The notes beneath the pieces were generated by a model, which ran no database searches, was not told the origin of the DNA, and saw only the letters and a program-made list of their open reading frames with translations. Positions 1 to 8,312 of a DNA stretch of 62,687 nucleotides are shown in pieces; positions within the stretch are counted from its first letter, which is position 1; every line of letters starts with the position of its first letter. Source of the stretch: [Lactobacillus] rogosae (GTDB lineage Bacteria > Bacillota > Clostridia > Lachnospirales > Lachnospiraceae); contig FONU01000021.1 in NCBI GenBank assembly GCA_900112995.1, positions 1 through 62,687 on the forward strand, in the 5' to 3' direction. Both the position numbers and the translations under genes were made by a program.

Positions 1-2
1 AT

Positions 3-76
3 GGCCTGGTGGCTCAGCTGGTTAGAGCGCCGCCCTGTCACGGCGGAGGTCGTGGGTTCGAACCCCATCCGGGTCG
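3..76 (+). tRNA. tRNA-Asp (GTC)
   Basis: The sequence folds as a cloverleaf with a 7-bp acceptor stem (two wobble pairs), anticodon loop CTGTCAC giving anticodon GTC, a canonical TTCGAAC T-loop and discriminator G. The 3' CCA is not encoded. It is first in a run of six tRNA genes; any promoter lies before the window. Confidence 0.96.
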
Positions 77-107
77 TTTACAATTATATATTGTAGGTAT
101 TTGATAT

Positions 108-180
108 GGGATCTTAGCTCAGCTGGGAGAGCATCTGCCTTACAAGCAGAGGGTCACAGGTTCGAGCCCTGTAGGTCCCA
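108..180 (+). tRNA. tRNA-Val (TAC)
   Basis: Cloverleaf with acceptor GGGATCT pairing AGGTCCC, anticodon loop CTTACAA (anticodon TAC), TTCGAGC T-loop and discriminator A. No encoded CCA. Confidence 0.96.
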
Positions 181-187
181 TTTATAT

Positions 188-259
188 GCCGACATGGCTC
201 AATGGCAGAGCAGCTGATTTGTAATCAGCAGGTTGTTGGTTCGACTCCGACTGTCGGCT
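188..259 (+). tRNA. tRNA-Thr (TGT)
   Basis: Cloverleaf with acceptor GCCGACA pairing TGTCGGC, anticodon loop TTTGTAA (anticodon TGT), TTCGACT T-loop and discriminator T. No encoded CCA. About 60 bp of spacer separates it from the next tRNA. Confidence 0.96.
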
Positions 260-319
260 TTTTATTAACAATAATATCTTGGTTGGAAGGCTAGGGTTAT
301 TGTTAATTTAATTTTATAT

Positions 320-401
320 GGGTGGATTCCCGAGTGGCCAAAGGGGACAGACTGTAAATCTGCTGGCACTGCCTTCGAAGGTTCGAATCCTTCTCCGCCC
401 A
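320..401 (+). tRNA. tRNA-Tyr (GTA)
   Basis: Type II tRNA of 82 nt with a long variable arm, acceptor GGGTGGA pairing TCCGCCC, anticodon loop CTGTAAA (anticodon GTA) and T-loop TTCGAAT. No encoded CCA. Confidence 0.95.
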
Positions 402-448
402 TTTGATGAATAATCTTCATCATATATGAATACAATAGTTATAGATGA

Positions 449-522
449 CGCGGGGTAGAGCAGCTCGGAAGCTCGTCGGGCTCATAACCCGAAGGTCACA
501 GGTTCAAATCCTGTCCCCGCTA
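449..522 (+). tRNA. Initiator tRNA-fMet (CAT)
   Basis: The anticodon loop is CTCATAA (anticodon CAT), and the anticodon stem ends in the three G-C pairs (GGG/CCC) that mark initiator tRNAs. The first acceptor position is unpaired, as needed for formylation, but it reads C1-U72 rather than the common bacterial C1-A72. Discriminator A522; no encoded CCA. Confidence 0.94.
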
Positions 523-526
523 CTTT

Positions 527-599
<73 letters not shown>

Positions 600-608
600 C
601 TTATTTAT

Positions 609-647
609 ACCATAGGTATTACGTTATGTAGTATCTATGGTTTTTTT
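609..647 (+). terminator. Intrinsic terminator of the tRNA operon
   Basis: A 14-bp stem (ACCATAG...CTATGGT plus an inner wobble-rich half) with a 5-nt loop runs directly into seven T residues. It closes the tRNA array and separates it from the downstream decarboxylase gene. Confidence 0.85.
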
Positions 648-723
648 GTATCCCAATAATAAATAACAGTAAATAAAAGATGAGAGTGTAACAATAAATT
701 GGAATGGAGATAAGAGTATAAAG

Positions 724-2415
724 ATGAATTTAGATAAAACGGGAAAATCGGATAAAACAGGAACTACAAATAAGGATATTAAATATGATGATATATTATT
801 GAATGGCAATGCAGGAACTACAAATAAAAATTCAGGCATTAAACCGAATGTTAAATATAATGATATATTGTCTAAGTTAGATAAATATAAAGATGAAAAT
901 ATAGTACCTATGCATATGCCGGGGGCTAAGAGAAATAAAGAATTAATTGAGTTATATATGGGTGATATGGGAAATCCATATGAGAAAGATATAACGGAGA
1001 TTAATGGTTTTGATAATATGCACAATGCCGAAACTATTATTAAAGATGCGTTTGATGAGGCGGCGGAGCTTTATGGAGCTGATGAGAGCTGGTATCTGGT
1101 AAATGGAAGCACTGCAGGTAATATGTCGGCAATATGCGGAGTTACCCATAAAAATGATGTTGTTATAATGGCAAGAAACTGTCATATATCAGTTTATAAT
1201 GCAGTTATCCTCAATGAACTGAATCCTGTGTATATTTATCCAGAATATGATGAGGAATATGGGTATTATAAGGGGATAACATTAAAAGAAATTAAGGACA
1301 TTGTGGATAAATACAGCTCAGACCATGACAGAAATGATATTAAAGCCGTGATACTTACATCACCAACTTATGAGGGAAATGTATCTGATATTAAATCAAT
1401 AGCAGAGTATCTTCATCAATATAATATTCCATTGATTGTTGATGAGGCTCATGGTGCACATTTTAATTTCTCGGAAAGCTTTCCACAGTCAGCAGTTAAG
1501 TGTGGAGCTGATATAGTAATTAACAGTGTGCATAAGACACTTCCATCGCTTACACAGACAGCGATTATGCATATTAATTATGGAATAGTTGATGTAGAAC
1601 GCATAAGAAGGTATTGGAATATATACCAGTCGACAAGCCCATCGTATATATTAATGTCTTCCATAGCAAGAAGCTTAAGCATTGTTAAGAATGACGGTGA
1701 TAAATTATTTGCTGAATATGTTGATAAGCTCACTATTTTAAGAAATGGATTGTCAGAATTAAAGCACATCAGGTTAATAAATACAGACGACATATCAAAG
1801 CTTGTATTAGGATATAAAGATGCAAAATGGTTATATGACACTTTATTTTATAAATATAAAATCCAGCTTGAAATGTCATCTATAAAGTATGTGATAGCGA
1901 TGACATCAATATTTGACTCGCAGGAGTATTATGATAGATTTCTTGCGGCATTAAAAGAGATAGACGAAGAATTAGATAATAGAGTTCTTGCGGCATTAAA
2001 AGAGATAGACGAAGAATTAGATAATAGAGTTCTTGCGGCATTAAAGGAGATAGACGAAGAAATAGATGAGAGTAGGAGTAAATATAATAATAGAAGTAAA
2101 GATGAGATTTTAATTAATGATGAGGATAATGGTAATAAGATAAATATTGACGATTTCAGGGATGAGCAGACTTTAACAATTGCGGAAGCATTTAACAGGC
2201 GGGATTTATCAGGTTGTGATGAAATTCAGATGAATAATGAGAAGATATATGGTAAGATAAGTGGAGAGTCAGTGTATGTATATCCACCGGGAATACCGAT
2301 ATTATGTCCGGGAGAGGTTATTACACGAAAGATTATTGCAATACTTCAGGCGGCTGGTGAGGCAGGTCTGGAGGTTGTAGGTGTAAAAGAAGGAGCTTTG
2401 TTATGCCTGAGATAG
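724..2415 (+). CDS. Orn/Lys/Arg decarboxylase family protein (PLP-dependent)
   Basis: A 563-aa fold-type I PLP enzyme of the Orn/Lys/Arg decarboxylase major domain. Conserved features are VDEAHGAHF around residue 240 (PLP-ring Asp and His) and SVHKTLPSLTQTA, whose K271 should form the Schiff base. Such enzymes make cadaverine, agmatine or putrescine; the substrate cannot be told from sequence. At 563 aa it exceeds the roughly 480-490 aa of Bacillus relatives for two visible reasons. The N-terminus carries about 45 extra low-complexity residues with a repeated GTTNK/YDDIL-type motif, and a 15-aa unit is repeated three times in the linker before the C-terminal domain (nt 1940-2074). The start has a GGAG SD at about position 704. 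Its 3' end overlaps the next gene by 13 bp, implying coupling. Confidence 0.9.
   Translation: MNLDKTGKSDKTGTTNKDIKYDDILLNGNAGTTNKNSGIKPNVKYNDILSKLDKYKDENIVPMHMPGAKRNKELIELYMGDMGNPYEKDITEINGFDNMHNAETIIKDAFDEAAELYGADESWYLVNGSTAGNMSAICGVTHKNDVVIMARNCHISVYNAVILNELNPVYIYPEYDEEYGYYKGITLKEIKDIVDKYSSDHDRNDIKAVILTSPTYEGNVSDIKSIAEYLHQYNIPLIVDEAHGAHFNFSESFPQSAVKCGADIVINSVHKTLPSLTQTAIMHINYGIVDVERIRRYWNIYQSTSPSYILMSSIARSLSIVKNDGDKLFAEYVDKLTILRNGLSELKHIRLINTDDISKLVLGYKDAKWLYDTLFYKYKIQLEMSSIKYVIAMTSIFDSQEYYDRFLAALKEIDEELDNRVLAALKEIDEELDNRVLAALKEIDEEIDESRSKYNNRSKDEILINDEDNGNKINIDDFRDEQTLTIAEAFNRRDLSGCDEIQMNNEKIYGKISGESVYVYPPGIPILCPGEVITRKIIAILQAAGEAGLEVVGVKEGALLCLR
1940..2074 (+). repeat. 45-bp tandem repeat, three in-frame units inside the decarboxylase gene
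   Basis: Units start at 1940, 1985 and 2030. The first two are identical over 45 bp; the third begins the same and then diverges. Each encodes 15 residues, LAALKEIDEELDNRV, an amphipathic and acidic helix. Because 45 is a multiple of three the frame is kept. Confidence 0.95.
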
Positions 2416-2999
2416 CATTTTTAATGGGAAAAAGTTCAAGTGGTAAAGATAATATATTTAAGGCTTTAGTTGGTGATAAGGAGCTAAATCTTAAGACTGT
2501 TATTATGTATACAACAAGACCTATGAGAGCTGGAGAAAAAGAAGGTGTAGAGTATTATTATGTAGATAATGAGAAGGCATTGGAGCTTGAAGCGGCGGAT
2601 AAAGTAATAGAGATGCGGATATATAACACAGTGTATGGAGAGTGGAAGTATTTTACAGTTGATGATGGGCAGATCAGGCTTGGAAGCGGTGACAAGTACA
2701 TTGTTATAGGTACTATTGAGGCTTACAATAAATTTTGTGCATACTTTGGAAAAGATGCAATATTACCGATATATATAGAAGTCGATGATGGAATAAGGCT
2801 TATGAGAGCTATCAACAGGGAACAGAAGCAGGAAGTACCACAGTATGAGGAAATGTGCAGGCGTTTTCTTGCAGACAGTAAAGATTTCTCGGAGGAAAAG
2901 ATTAAGGAAGCCGGAATTAATCAGAGATTTAGCAACGATGGAACAATAGAGGATTGTATAAGGGACATCAAAGAGGCAATTAAACAGCAGCTTTTATAA
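2403..2999 (+). CDS. Guanylate kinase-like P-loop kinase
   Basis: 198 aa, the usual length of guanylate kinases, with the family GMP-binding segment TTRPMRAGEKEGVEYYYVD at about residues 39-57. The Walker A loop is atypical. It reads GKSSSGKD instead of the usual GPSGAGKS/T, so the Mg-coordinating Ser/Thr is Asp. Known guanylate kinases phosphorylate GMP and dGMP with ATP; whether this one does is uncertain. The ATG overlaps the end of the decarboxylase gene, and an AGGAG SD lies inside that gene's 3' end. It may be a paralogue of a housekeeping gmk elsewhere. Confidence 0.82.
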   Translation: MPEIAFLMGKSSSGKDNIFKALVGDKELNLKTVIMYTTRPMRAGEKEGVEYYYVDNEKALELEAADKVIEMRIYNTVYGEWKYFTVDDGQIRLGSGDKYIVIGTIEAYNKFCAYFGKDAILPIYIEVDDGIRLMRAINREQKQEVPQYEEMCRRFLADSKDFSEEKIKEAGINQRFSNDGTIEDCIRDIKEAIKQQLL

Positions 3000-3087
3000 A
3001 TGCAGTAAGAGTGAGTTGGCTTGAATTGTATTAATGATATTTATATGATACAATTACATAATGGTGGACACGAAAGAGAGTAAAGTT

Positions 3088-3528
3088 ATGGATATAAAGA
3101 TTAATGATATACAGACATCATCTTCAGTTCAGCAGGTGAAGAATACAGAGAGTACGGACAGTAGTTTTAAGTTTACTCTTATTAGTAATATAGAAGAAAA
3201 GGATCTTCAGGAAAAGCTTGGCAGTATGATGGAACAGATTACTGAGCAGGGTGAGAAGATTGCAAAGCATATGGATATTAAGGATATGCGAAAGTACAGG
3301 GAGCTTGTTAAGGGGTTTCTTAATGAGGTTGTTAACCGTTCCCATAAGTTCTCAAGAGAGAACTTTCTTGATAGACGAGGCAGACACAGAGTATATGGTA
3401 TTGTTAAACTTGTGGATAAGAATCTTGATGAGCTGGCAGGAGAACTTGTTAAAGAAGAGAAAAATCATCTTGAGATTGTAGGAAGAATTGATGATATCAG
3501 GGGTTTATTGCTTGATATATCAGCATAA
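3088..3528 (+). CDS. yaaR: YaaR family protein (DUF327)
   Basis: 146 aa, matching the DUF327/YaaR family, an all-helical protein of unknown function. The conserved helical core includes [19 protein letters not shown] and [15 protein letters not shown]. In Bacillus subtilis yaaR also lies directly before holB and yaaT, so the order here supports the call. An upstream in-frame ATG at 3061 has no SD. The ATG at 3088 follows a GAAAGAGAG purine stretch at good spacing and gives a start (MDIKIND) like other members, so I prefer it. Confidence 0.85.
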   Translation: MDIKINDIQTSSSVQQVKNTESTDSSFKFTLISNIEEKDLQEKLGSMMEQITEQGEKIAKHMDIKDMRKYRELVKGFLNEVVNRSHKFSRENFLDRRGRHRVYGIVKLVDKNLDELAGELVKEEKNHLEIVGRIDDIRGLLLDISA

Positions 3529-3542
3529 GATTGGAGTATATA

Positions 3543-4538
3543 ATGAGCACATTTTCAGATATTTATGGATACGATACAATTAAAGAGCATTTACAGAACG
3601 CAATTAAATTAGATAAGGTATCACACGCTTACATTATCAATGGAGGGCTTGGTGCTGGAAAGAAGATGATTGCCAAGATATTTGCAAAAGCATTACAGTG
3701 TGAGGCAGAAGGCGATAATAAGCCTTGTAATAAATGTCATTCCTGTATACAGACAGAGTCAGGCAATCAGCCTGATATAATATGGGTACGACACGAGAAG
3801 CCTGCAAGTATAGGTGTAGATGATGTAAGAGATCAGATAATATCAGATATGCTTATTAAACCATACTCAAGCCGTTATAAGATATACATTATAGATGAGG
3901 CTGAGAAGCTTACAGTGCAGGCACAGAATGCACTTCTTAAGACTATAGAAGAGCCACCAGCGTATGGTATTGTTATATTTCTTACGACTAACGCAGACAT
4001 TTTCTTACAGACTATTATATCAAGATGTGTGCTTCTTGATTTAAAGCCATTAAAGGAAAGCGTAGTTATGGATTATCTTAAGGATAACTATGACGTGTCA
4101 GAATATGAACGTAAGTTTGCGGCTGATTTTGCACAGGGTAAGATTGGACGTGCTAAGACTATTATAGAAAGTACGGAATTCGCACATTTAAAGAATGATG
4201 TTATGCACGTTATCAAGAATGTGAAGGATATGACGGCGGCAGACATAATGGCAGTTGTTAAAGATGTGACTAATTACAAGCTTACAATAGACGATTATCT
4301 TGATCTTATGGCTATGTGGTTCAGGGACGTGCTTATGTTTAAGAGTACTAATGATACGAATTATCTAATATTTAGTGATGAGATTTCGCTTATCAAATCG
4401 CAGGCTGAGGTTATGTCATACGAAGGAATTCAGGATATACTTAATTCTATAGATAAAGTAAAGGTAAGACTTAAGGCCAATGTTAATTTTGACTTATGCA
4501 TAGAACTTCTTATTATGGCTATGAAAGAGGATATGTAG
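3543..4538 (+). CDS. holB: DNA polymerase III subunit delta'
   Basis: 331 aa, clamp-loader subunit of the replicative polymerase. Near the N-terminus is a degenerate Walker A (GGLGAGKKM; Ser/Thr replaced by Lys, as expected for delta' which does not hydrolyse ATP). A zinc module follows with Cys in the pattern C-x9-C-x2-C-x2-C, then a Walker-B-like IIDEAEKL and the SRC motif (IISRCVLLDL). The frame opens at a TTG at 3531, but GGAG at 3533-3536 sits before ATG 3543, so I take the ATG. It follows yaaR by 14 bp in the conserved yaaR-holB-ricT order. Confidence 0.93.
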   Translation: MSTFSDIYGYDTIKEHLQNAIKLDKVSHAYIINGGLGAGKKMIAKIFAKALQCEAEGDNKPCNKCHSCIQTESGNQPDIIWVRHEKPASIGVDDVRDQIISDMLIKPYSSRYKIYIIDEAEKLTVQAQNALLKTIEEPPAYGIVIFLTTNADIFLQTIISRCVLLDLKPLKESVVMDYLKDNYDVSEYERKFAADFAQGKIGRAKTIIESTEFAHLKNDVMHVIKNVKDMTAADIMAVVKDVTNYKLTIDDYLDLMAMWFRDVLMFKSTNDTNYLIFSDEISLIKSQAEVMSYEGIQDILNSIDKVKVRLKANVNFDLCIELLIMAMKEDM

Positions 4539-4603
4539 GCAGTTAGTGAATAATTGGCTGATGTTAGGAATTAATATTTGGCAGGATTGGAGATTAAAAA
4601 TAG

Positions 4604-5515
4604 ATGACTAAAGTTGTTGGTGTTAGATTCAGGCAGGTGGGCAAAATATATTTCTTTGCACCGGGACAGTATAATGTTGAGGTTGGTCAGCACGTTATTG
4701 TTGAAACAGCAAGAGGAATTGAGTATGGCCACGTTGTTCTTGGTGAAAGAGAGGTTGAGGATTCAGCAGTTGTACAGCCGCTTAAGGCTATTATCAGAAT
4801 ATCGACACCTGATGATGATGAAAGGGAAGCTAAGAACAGGGAAAAGGAAAAAGAAGCGTATAAGATATGTCTTGAGAAGATTAAGAAGCATAATCTTGAA
4901 ATGAAGCTTATAAAGGTTGAGTATACATTTGACAATAATAAAGTATTGTTCTACTTTACAGCGGATGGAAGAATTGATTTCAGAGAGCTTGTAAAGGATC
5001 TGGCAGCAGTATTTAAGACAAGAATTGAACTTCGTCAGATTGGTGTAAGAGATGAAACTAAGATATTAGGCGGAATTGGTTCTTGTGGAAGACCATTGTG
5101 CTGTGCAACATATATGCCAGAGTTCATACCAGTGTCAATTAAGATGGCAAAGGAACAGAATTTATCGCTTAATCCATCAAAGATATCGGGTGTGTGTGGA
5201 AGACTTATGTGCTGTCTTAAGAATGAGCAGGAAACTTACGAGGAGCTTAACAGCAACCTTCCTAATGTGGGAGATTATGTTACTACACCTGAGAAGTTAA
5301 AGGGTGAGGTATCAAGCGTTAATGTGTTAAGACAGCTTGTTAAGGTAATTGTCACACTTGATGGAGATGAGAAAGAGATAAGAGAGTATCCTGTTGCTGA
5401 GCTTAGATTTAAGCCTAAGAGAAGAAACGACAGAATGAATATAGATGATAAAGAGTTAAAAGAACTCGAAGAGCTTGAGAAAAAGGAAGGAAAAGCCCAT
5501 ATTAATGATGACTGA
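4604..5515 (+). CDS. ricT: PSP1-domain protein RicT (YaaT)
   Basis: 303 aa PSP1/RicT protein. Residues 1-120 hold the PSP1 region, and the centre carries two CxxxxCC-type clusters (CGRPLCC and CGRLMCC). In B. subtilis RicA/F/T these Cys residues bind [4Fe-4S] clusters. There the complex tunes RNase Y cleavage and affects biofilm and sporulation decisions. The highly charged C-terminus (ELKELEELEKKEGK) is typical. The gene follows holB as in Bacillus, and its 3' end overlaps the next start region. Confidence 0.92.
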   Translation: MTKVVGVRFRQVGKIYFFAPGQYNVEVGQHVIVETARGIEYGHVVLGEREVEDSAVVQPLKAIIRISTPDDDEREAKNREKEKEAYKICLEKIKKHNLEMKLIKVEYTFDNNKVLFYFTADGRIDFRELVKDLAAVFKTRIELRQIGVRDETKILGGIGSCGRPLCCATYMPEFIPVSIKMAKEQNLSLNPSKISGVCGRLMCCLKNEQETYEELNSNLPNVGDYVTTPEKLKGEVSSVNVLRQLVKVIVTLDGDEKEIREYPVAELRFKPKRRNDRMNIDDKELKELEELEKKEGKAHINDD

Positions 5516-6257
5516 TGCTAAGATTAATGCAGGTATTAATGCCAATGAGAGAATTGATGACTTATGCAGGGATAATCTCAGACTAATCCAGAATACAGAT
5601 GTGTTCTGTTTTGGAATGGATGCTGTGTTGTTGTCTACATTTGCGAAGGCCGGAAAGAACCAGAAGGTGCTTGATATGGGTACTGGAAATGGTGTAATAC
5701 CAATTCTTATGCAGGCGAAAAATCCAGGCAGTATGTATACAGGCTTGGAAATTCAGGATATCAGTTATGACCTTGCTGTCAGAAATGTTGAACTTAATAG
5801 TCTGTCAGACAAGGTTAATATTGTAAAAGGTGATATTAAAGAAGCTTCACATATTTTAGGTGGGGCTTCTTTTAATGTGGTTACAAGCAATCCACCATAT
5901 ATGAATGAAAATCACGGAATTGTTAATCCTGAGAGTGCCAAGGCAATCGCAAGACACGAGCTTCTATGCAGTCTTGAGGACGTTGTAAGGGAAGCTTCAA
6001 AGTGCCTTAAGGTTAAGGGACATATGTATATGGTTCACAGACCATCAAGACTTGTAGATATATTTACTTCTATGAAGAATAACCACCTTGAGCCAAAGCG
6101 TATAAGGCTTGTGTATCCGCATATAGATAAGCCAGCTAATATGGTGCTTATAGAGGCGGTAAAGGGCGGACGTTCACAGCTTATAGTGGAAGAACCACTT
6201 ATTGTATACAATAGCGATGGAAGTTACACGGAAGAACTTTTAAAAATGTACAATTAG
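5505..6257 (+). CDS. trmN6: tRNA1(Val) (adenine37-N6)-methyltransferase family (TrmN6/YabB)
   Basis: 250 aa Rossmann-fold methyltransferase. SAM motif I is VLDMGTGNGVIPIL and the amino-methyltransferase motif is NPPYMNENHG, the N/D-PPY signature of adenine-N6 enzymes. In Bacillus yabB sits between yaaT and the rsmI gene, exactly as here. The frame is open from a TTG at 5475, but GGAAAAG before the ATG pair at 5505/5508 favours a start at 5505, overlapping ricT by 11 bp. Confidence 0.9.
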   Translation: MMTDAKINAGINANERIDDLCRDNLRLIQNTDVFCFGMDAVLLSTFAKAGKNQKVLDMGTGNGVIPILMQAKNPGSMYTGLEIQDISYDLAVRNVELNSLSDKVNIVKGDIKEASHILGGASFNVVTSNPPYMNENHGIVNPESAKAIARHELLCSLEDVVREASKCLKVKGHMYMVHRPSRLVDIFTSMKNNHLEPKRIRLVYPHIDKPANMVLIEAVKGGRSQLIVEEPLIVYNSDGSYTEELLKMYN

Positions 6258-6280
6258 TATGAATTTAAGAGAGGAGCAGT

Positions 6281-7204
6281 ATGGAAGATAATATTACAGA
6301 TATTGATTATGATAGTGTGCAGGCACTTGAAGAATTTAATGGCTCTCATAATAATAGCGGAGTTGGGCAGTTATATTTGTGTGCAACTCCGATTGGTAAT
6401 CTTGAGGATATTACGTTCAGGGTGTTAAGGATATTAAAGGAAGTTGATATTATTGCGGCGGAGGATACGAGAAACAGCATAAAGCTGCTTAATCATTTTG
6501 AGATTAATACGCCGATGACAAGCTATCATGAATATAACAAGTATGATAAGGCAAAGGTGCTTGTTGAGAAGATGCTTAAAGGAATGTCAGTCGCTGTAAT
6601 AACTGATGCTGGAACACCTGGAATATCTGACCCGGGAGAGGAGCTTGTAAGGCAGGCACTTGCATCAGGAATTAAGGTATCATCAGTTCCTGGTGCGGCA
6701 GCGTGTATAACGGCACTTACAATGTCGGGACAGGCAACAAGACGTTTTGCATTTGAAGCATTTCTTCCGGCGGACAAGAATGAGCGTAAAGACATATTAA
6801 AAGAGCTTGAAGATGAAACAAGAACAATGATTATATACGAAGCTCCACACAGGCTTTTAAAGACACTTAAAGAGCTTTCTGAGGTGTTAGGAGGAAGCAG
6901 GGCAGTTACTATATGCAAGGAACTTACCAAACGCTATGAGAATAGTATGGTTACAACGCTTGCAGAGGCGTGCAGTTATTATGAGAATAACCAGCCAAGG
7001 GGCGAGTATGTTCTTGTAATTGCTGGAAAAGACAGAAATGAGCTTAAAGAGGAAGCACAGGCACAGTGGCTTACTATGTCTGAGCAGGAACACGTTGATA
7101 TGTATATAGCACAGGGACTTGATAAAAAAGAGGCTATGAAGGCAGCAGCCAGGGACAGGGGCGTATCTAAGAGGGATATATATAATAAGCTTCTGGGAAA
7201 TTAG
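6281..7204 (+). CDS. rsmI: 16S rRNA (cytidine1402-2'-O)-methyltransferase
   Basis: 307 aa tetrapyrrole-methylase-fold enzyme that 2'-O-methylates C1402 in the ribosomal P site. Signature segments are CATPIGNLEDITFR, AEDTRNSIKLL, ITDAGTPGISDPGE (SAM loop) and VPGAAACITAL. About 30 residues precede the conserved start, more than in most homologues, but GAGAGGAG at 6270-6277 clearly marks ATG 6281. It is the last gene of the yaaR-rsmI block. Confidence 0.95.
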   Translation: MEDNITDIDYDSVQALEEFNGSHNNSGVGQLYLCATPIGNLEDITFRVLRILKEVDIIAAEDTRNSIKLLNHFEINTPMTSYHEYNKYDKAKVLVEKMLKGMSVAVITDAGTPGISDPGEELVRQALASGIKVSSVPGAAACITALTMSGQATRRFAFEAFLPADKNERKDILKELEDETRTMIIYEAPHRLLKTLKELSEVLGGSRAVTICKELTKRYENSMVTTLAEACSYYENNQPRGEYVLVIAGKDRNELKEEAQAQWLTMSEQEHVDMYIAQGLDKKEAMKAAARDRGVSKRDIYNKLLGN

Positions 7205-7322
7205 TTCTTAAAAGAAAAAATGTTACACAAATGTTAAAAACTTATATAAAAGAGTGATTAAAAGAGAGTCTTAGCTAAAATAAATTTAAGAGTAAATTTT
7301 AAAATTATAGGTGGAGTGGTAC

Positions 7323-7369
7323 AAATCCCCTTCTTTGTCAGATAATATTTCTGGTAAGGAAGGGGATTT
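7323..7369. terminator. Long hairpin between convergent rsmI and tetR genes
   Basis: A stem of about 20 bp (AAATCCCCTTC...GAAGGGGATTT and an inner wobble-containing half) with a 7-nt loop. The T-run after it is poor on both strands. It sits 120 bp after rsmI and 9 bp after the stop of the convergent tetR gene, so a bidirectional terminator is likely. Confidence 0.6.
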
Positions 7370-7377
7370 CTTATCTT

Positions 7378-8013
7378 CTAATCTTCTATTGTATGTTCAT
7401 TGATAATTGCCTTAATGGCCTTATAAAGGTAAGGCTTGAGCCTGTCAATATCAGCTGGTTCTTTGTAAAGGATTGAGCTGTAGCATGTTGAGCTTATAAG
7501 CTCGACAATCATAAACAGCATAATCTCGGGCTCGTTGAGGTTAAGACCAGAGTCTTCAAGCATTTCATAGTAGATATCTTTAAAATTAATGTCGTCATCA
7601 GCGACATTGGTTGTAAGAGCCTCTTTAAATATTCCCCACGACAGGTTCTTTGATATAAATGTAAGAAGTGTCTGGTTGGTGTTAAGCACATTAATTATGT
7701 GGTCAGCAATAAATATAATCTCCTCAGTAAATGTAATTGTAAACGAATGGTCATTAATCTGCTGTTCTTTTATATGAAGCTCTAATGCACTCACTGCATT
7801 TTTAAAGAGCTTGCTTGCCTCGTGAGAAACGAGCTTATTTCTTATATCATATTTATCTTTGAAATACAGATAAAAAGTTCCCTTGGCAATTCCAGCTTTC
7901 TGTGAAATCTCGGCAATTGATGTCTTGGAAACACCCTGCGTTGTAAAGAGCTTAAAAGCTGTATCTAAGAGGGAAGTCCTTTTCTGTTGTTTGTTGTTCT
8001 CAAGTTTTCCCAT
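7378..8013 (-). CDS. TetR family transcriptional regulator
   Basis: 211 aa. The N-terminal HTH (about residues 14-60) has the TetR hallmark segments LLDTAFKLFTTQGVSKTSIAEISQKAG and GTFYLYFKDKYDI; the rest is a divergent helical ligand domain. A GGAG SD precedes the ATG on the minus strand. It is divergent from the MMPL exporter at 8313, and three copies of one palindrome lie between the genes, so it very probably represses the exporter and itself. The inducer is unknown. Confidence 0.92.
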   Translation of the reverse strand: MGKLENNKQQKRTSLLDTAFKLFTTQGVSKTSIAEISQKAGIAKGTFYLYFKDKYDIRNKLVSHEASKLFKNAVSALELHIKEQQINDHSFTITFTEEIIFIADHIINVLNTNQTLLTFISKNLSWGIFKEALTTNVADDDINFKDIYYEMLEDSGLNLNEPEIMLFMIVELISSTCYSSILYKEPADIDRLKPYLYKAIKAIINEHTIED

Positions 8014-8099
8014 AAAATCTCCAATCTAATGCAGGCATAATATTAGTTGTTCTGTCAATTAATATTCTACCATGTTGAAAATAAAAAATCTATAAAAAA

Positions 8100-8114
8100 A
8101 TGACTTTTAGTCAT
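8100..8114. promoter_or_regulatory. TetR operator copy 1
   Basis: Perfect 6-bp dyad ATGACT-TTT-AGTCAT, the tetR-proximal copy of three related palindromes in the divergent intergenic region. Confidence 0.7.
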
Positions 8115-8122
8115 TTTGAGTA

Positions 8123-8150
8123 TTGACTATCGGTCATTTTGTGCTAGAAT
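8123..8150 (+). promoter_or_regulatory. Promoter of the MMPL operon overlapped by TetR operator copy 2
   Basis: -35 TTGACT (8123-8128), 16-bp spacer and -10 TAGAAT (8145-8150). The -35 is the left half of the second palindrome, TTGACTATCGGTCAT (8123-8137). Binding there would block sigma-A contact, a direct repression design. Confidence 0.75.
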
Positions 8151-8166
8151 AACACTTGCAAAGAAA

Positions 8167-8181
8167 ATGACCAAAAGTCAT
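8167..8181. promoter_or_regulatory. TetR operator copy 3
   Basis: Palindrome ATGACCAAAAGTCAT downstream of the predicted start site, matching copies 1 and 2 in both half-sites (TGAC/GTCA). Centres of the three copies are 23 and 44 bp apart, close to two and four helical turns. Confidence 0.7.
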
Positions 8182-8312
8182 ATTTGAGAGATCACGGTCA
8201 TATGTATTGAATTGATAATAAATGTAATTAATTAAGAGAGTTATTAATTATTGAGAGGTTATCAGTCCAATCAAAGTAAAATTACGTCGCAGACGTAGAA
8301 ATGAGGCGAGTT

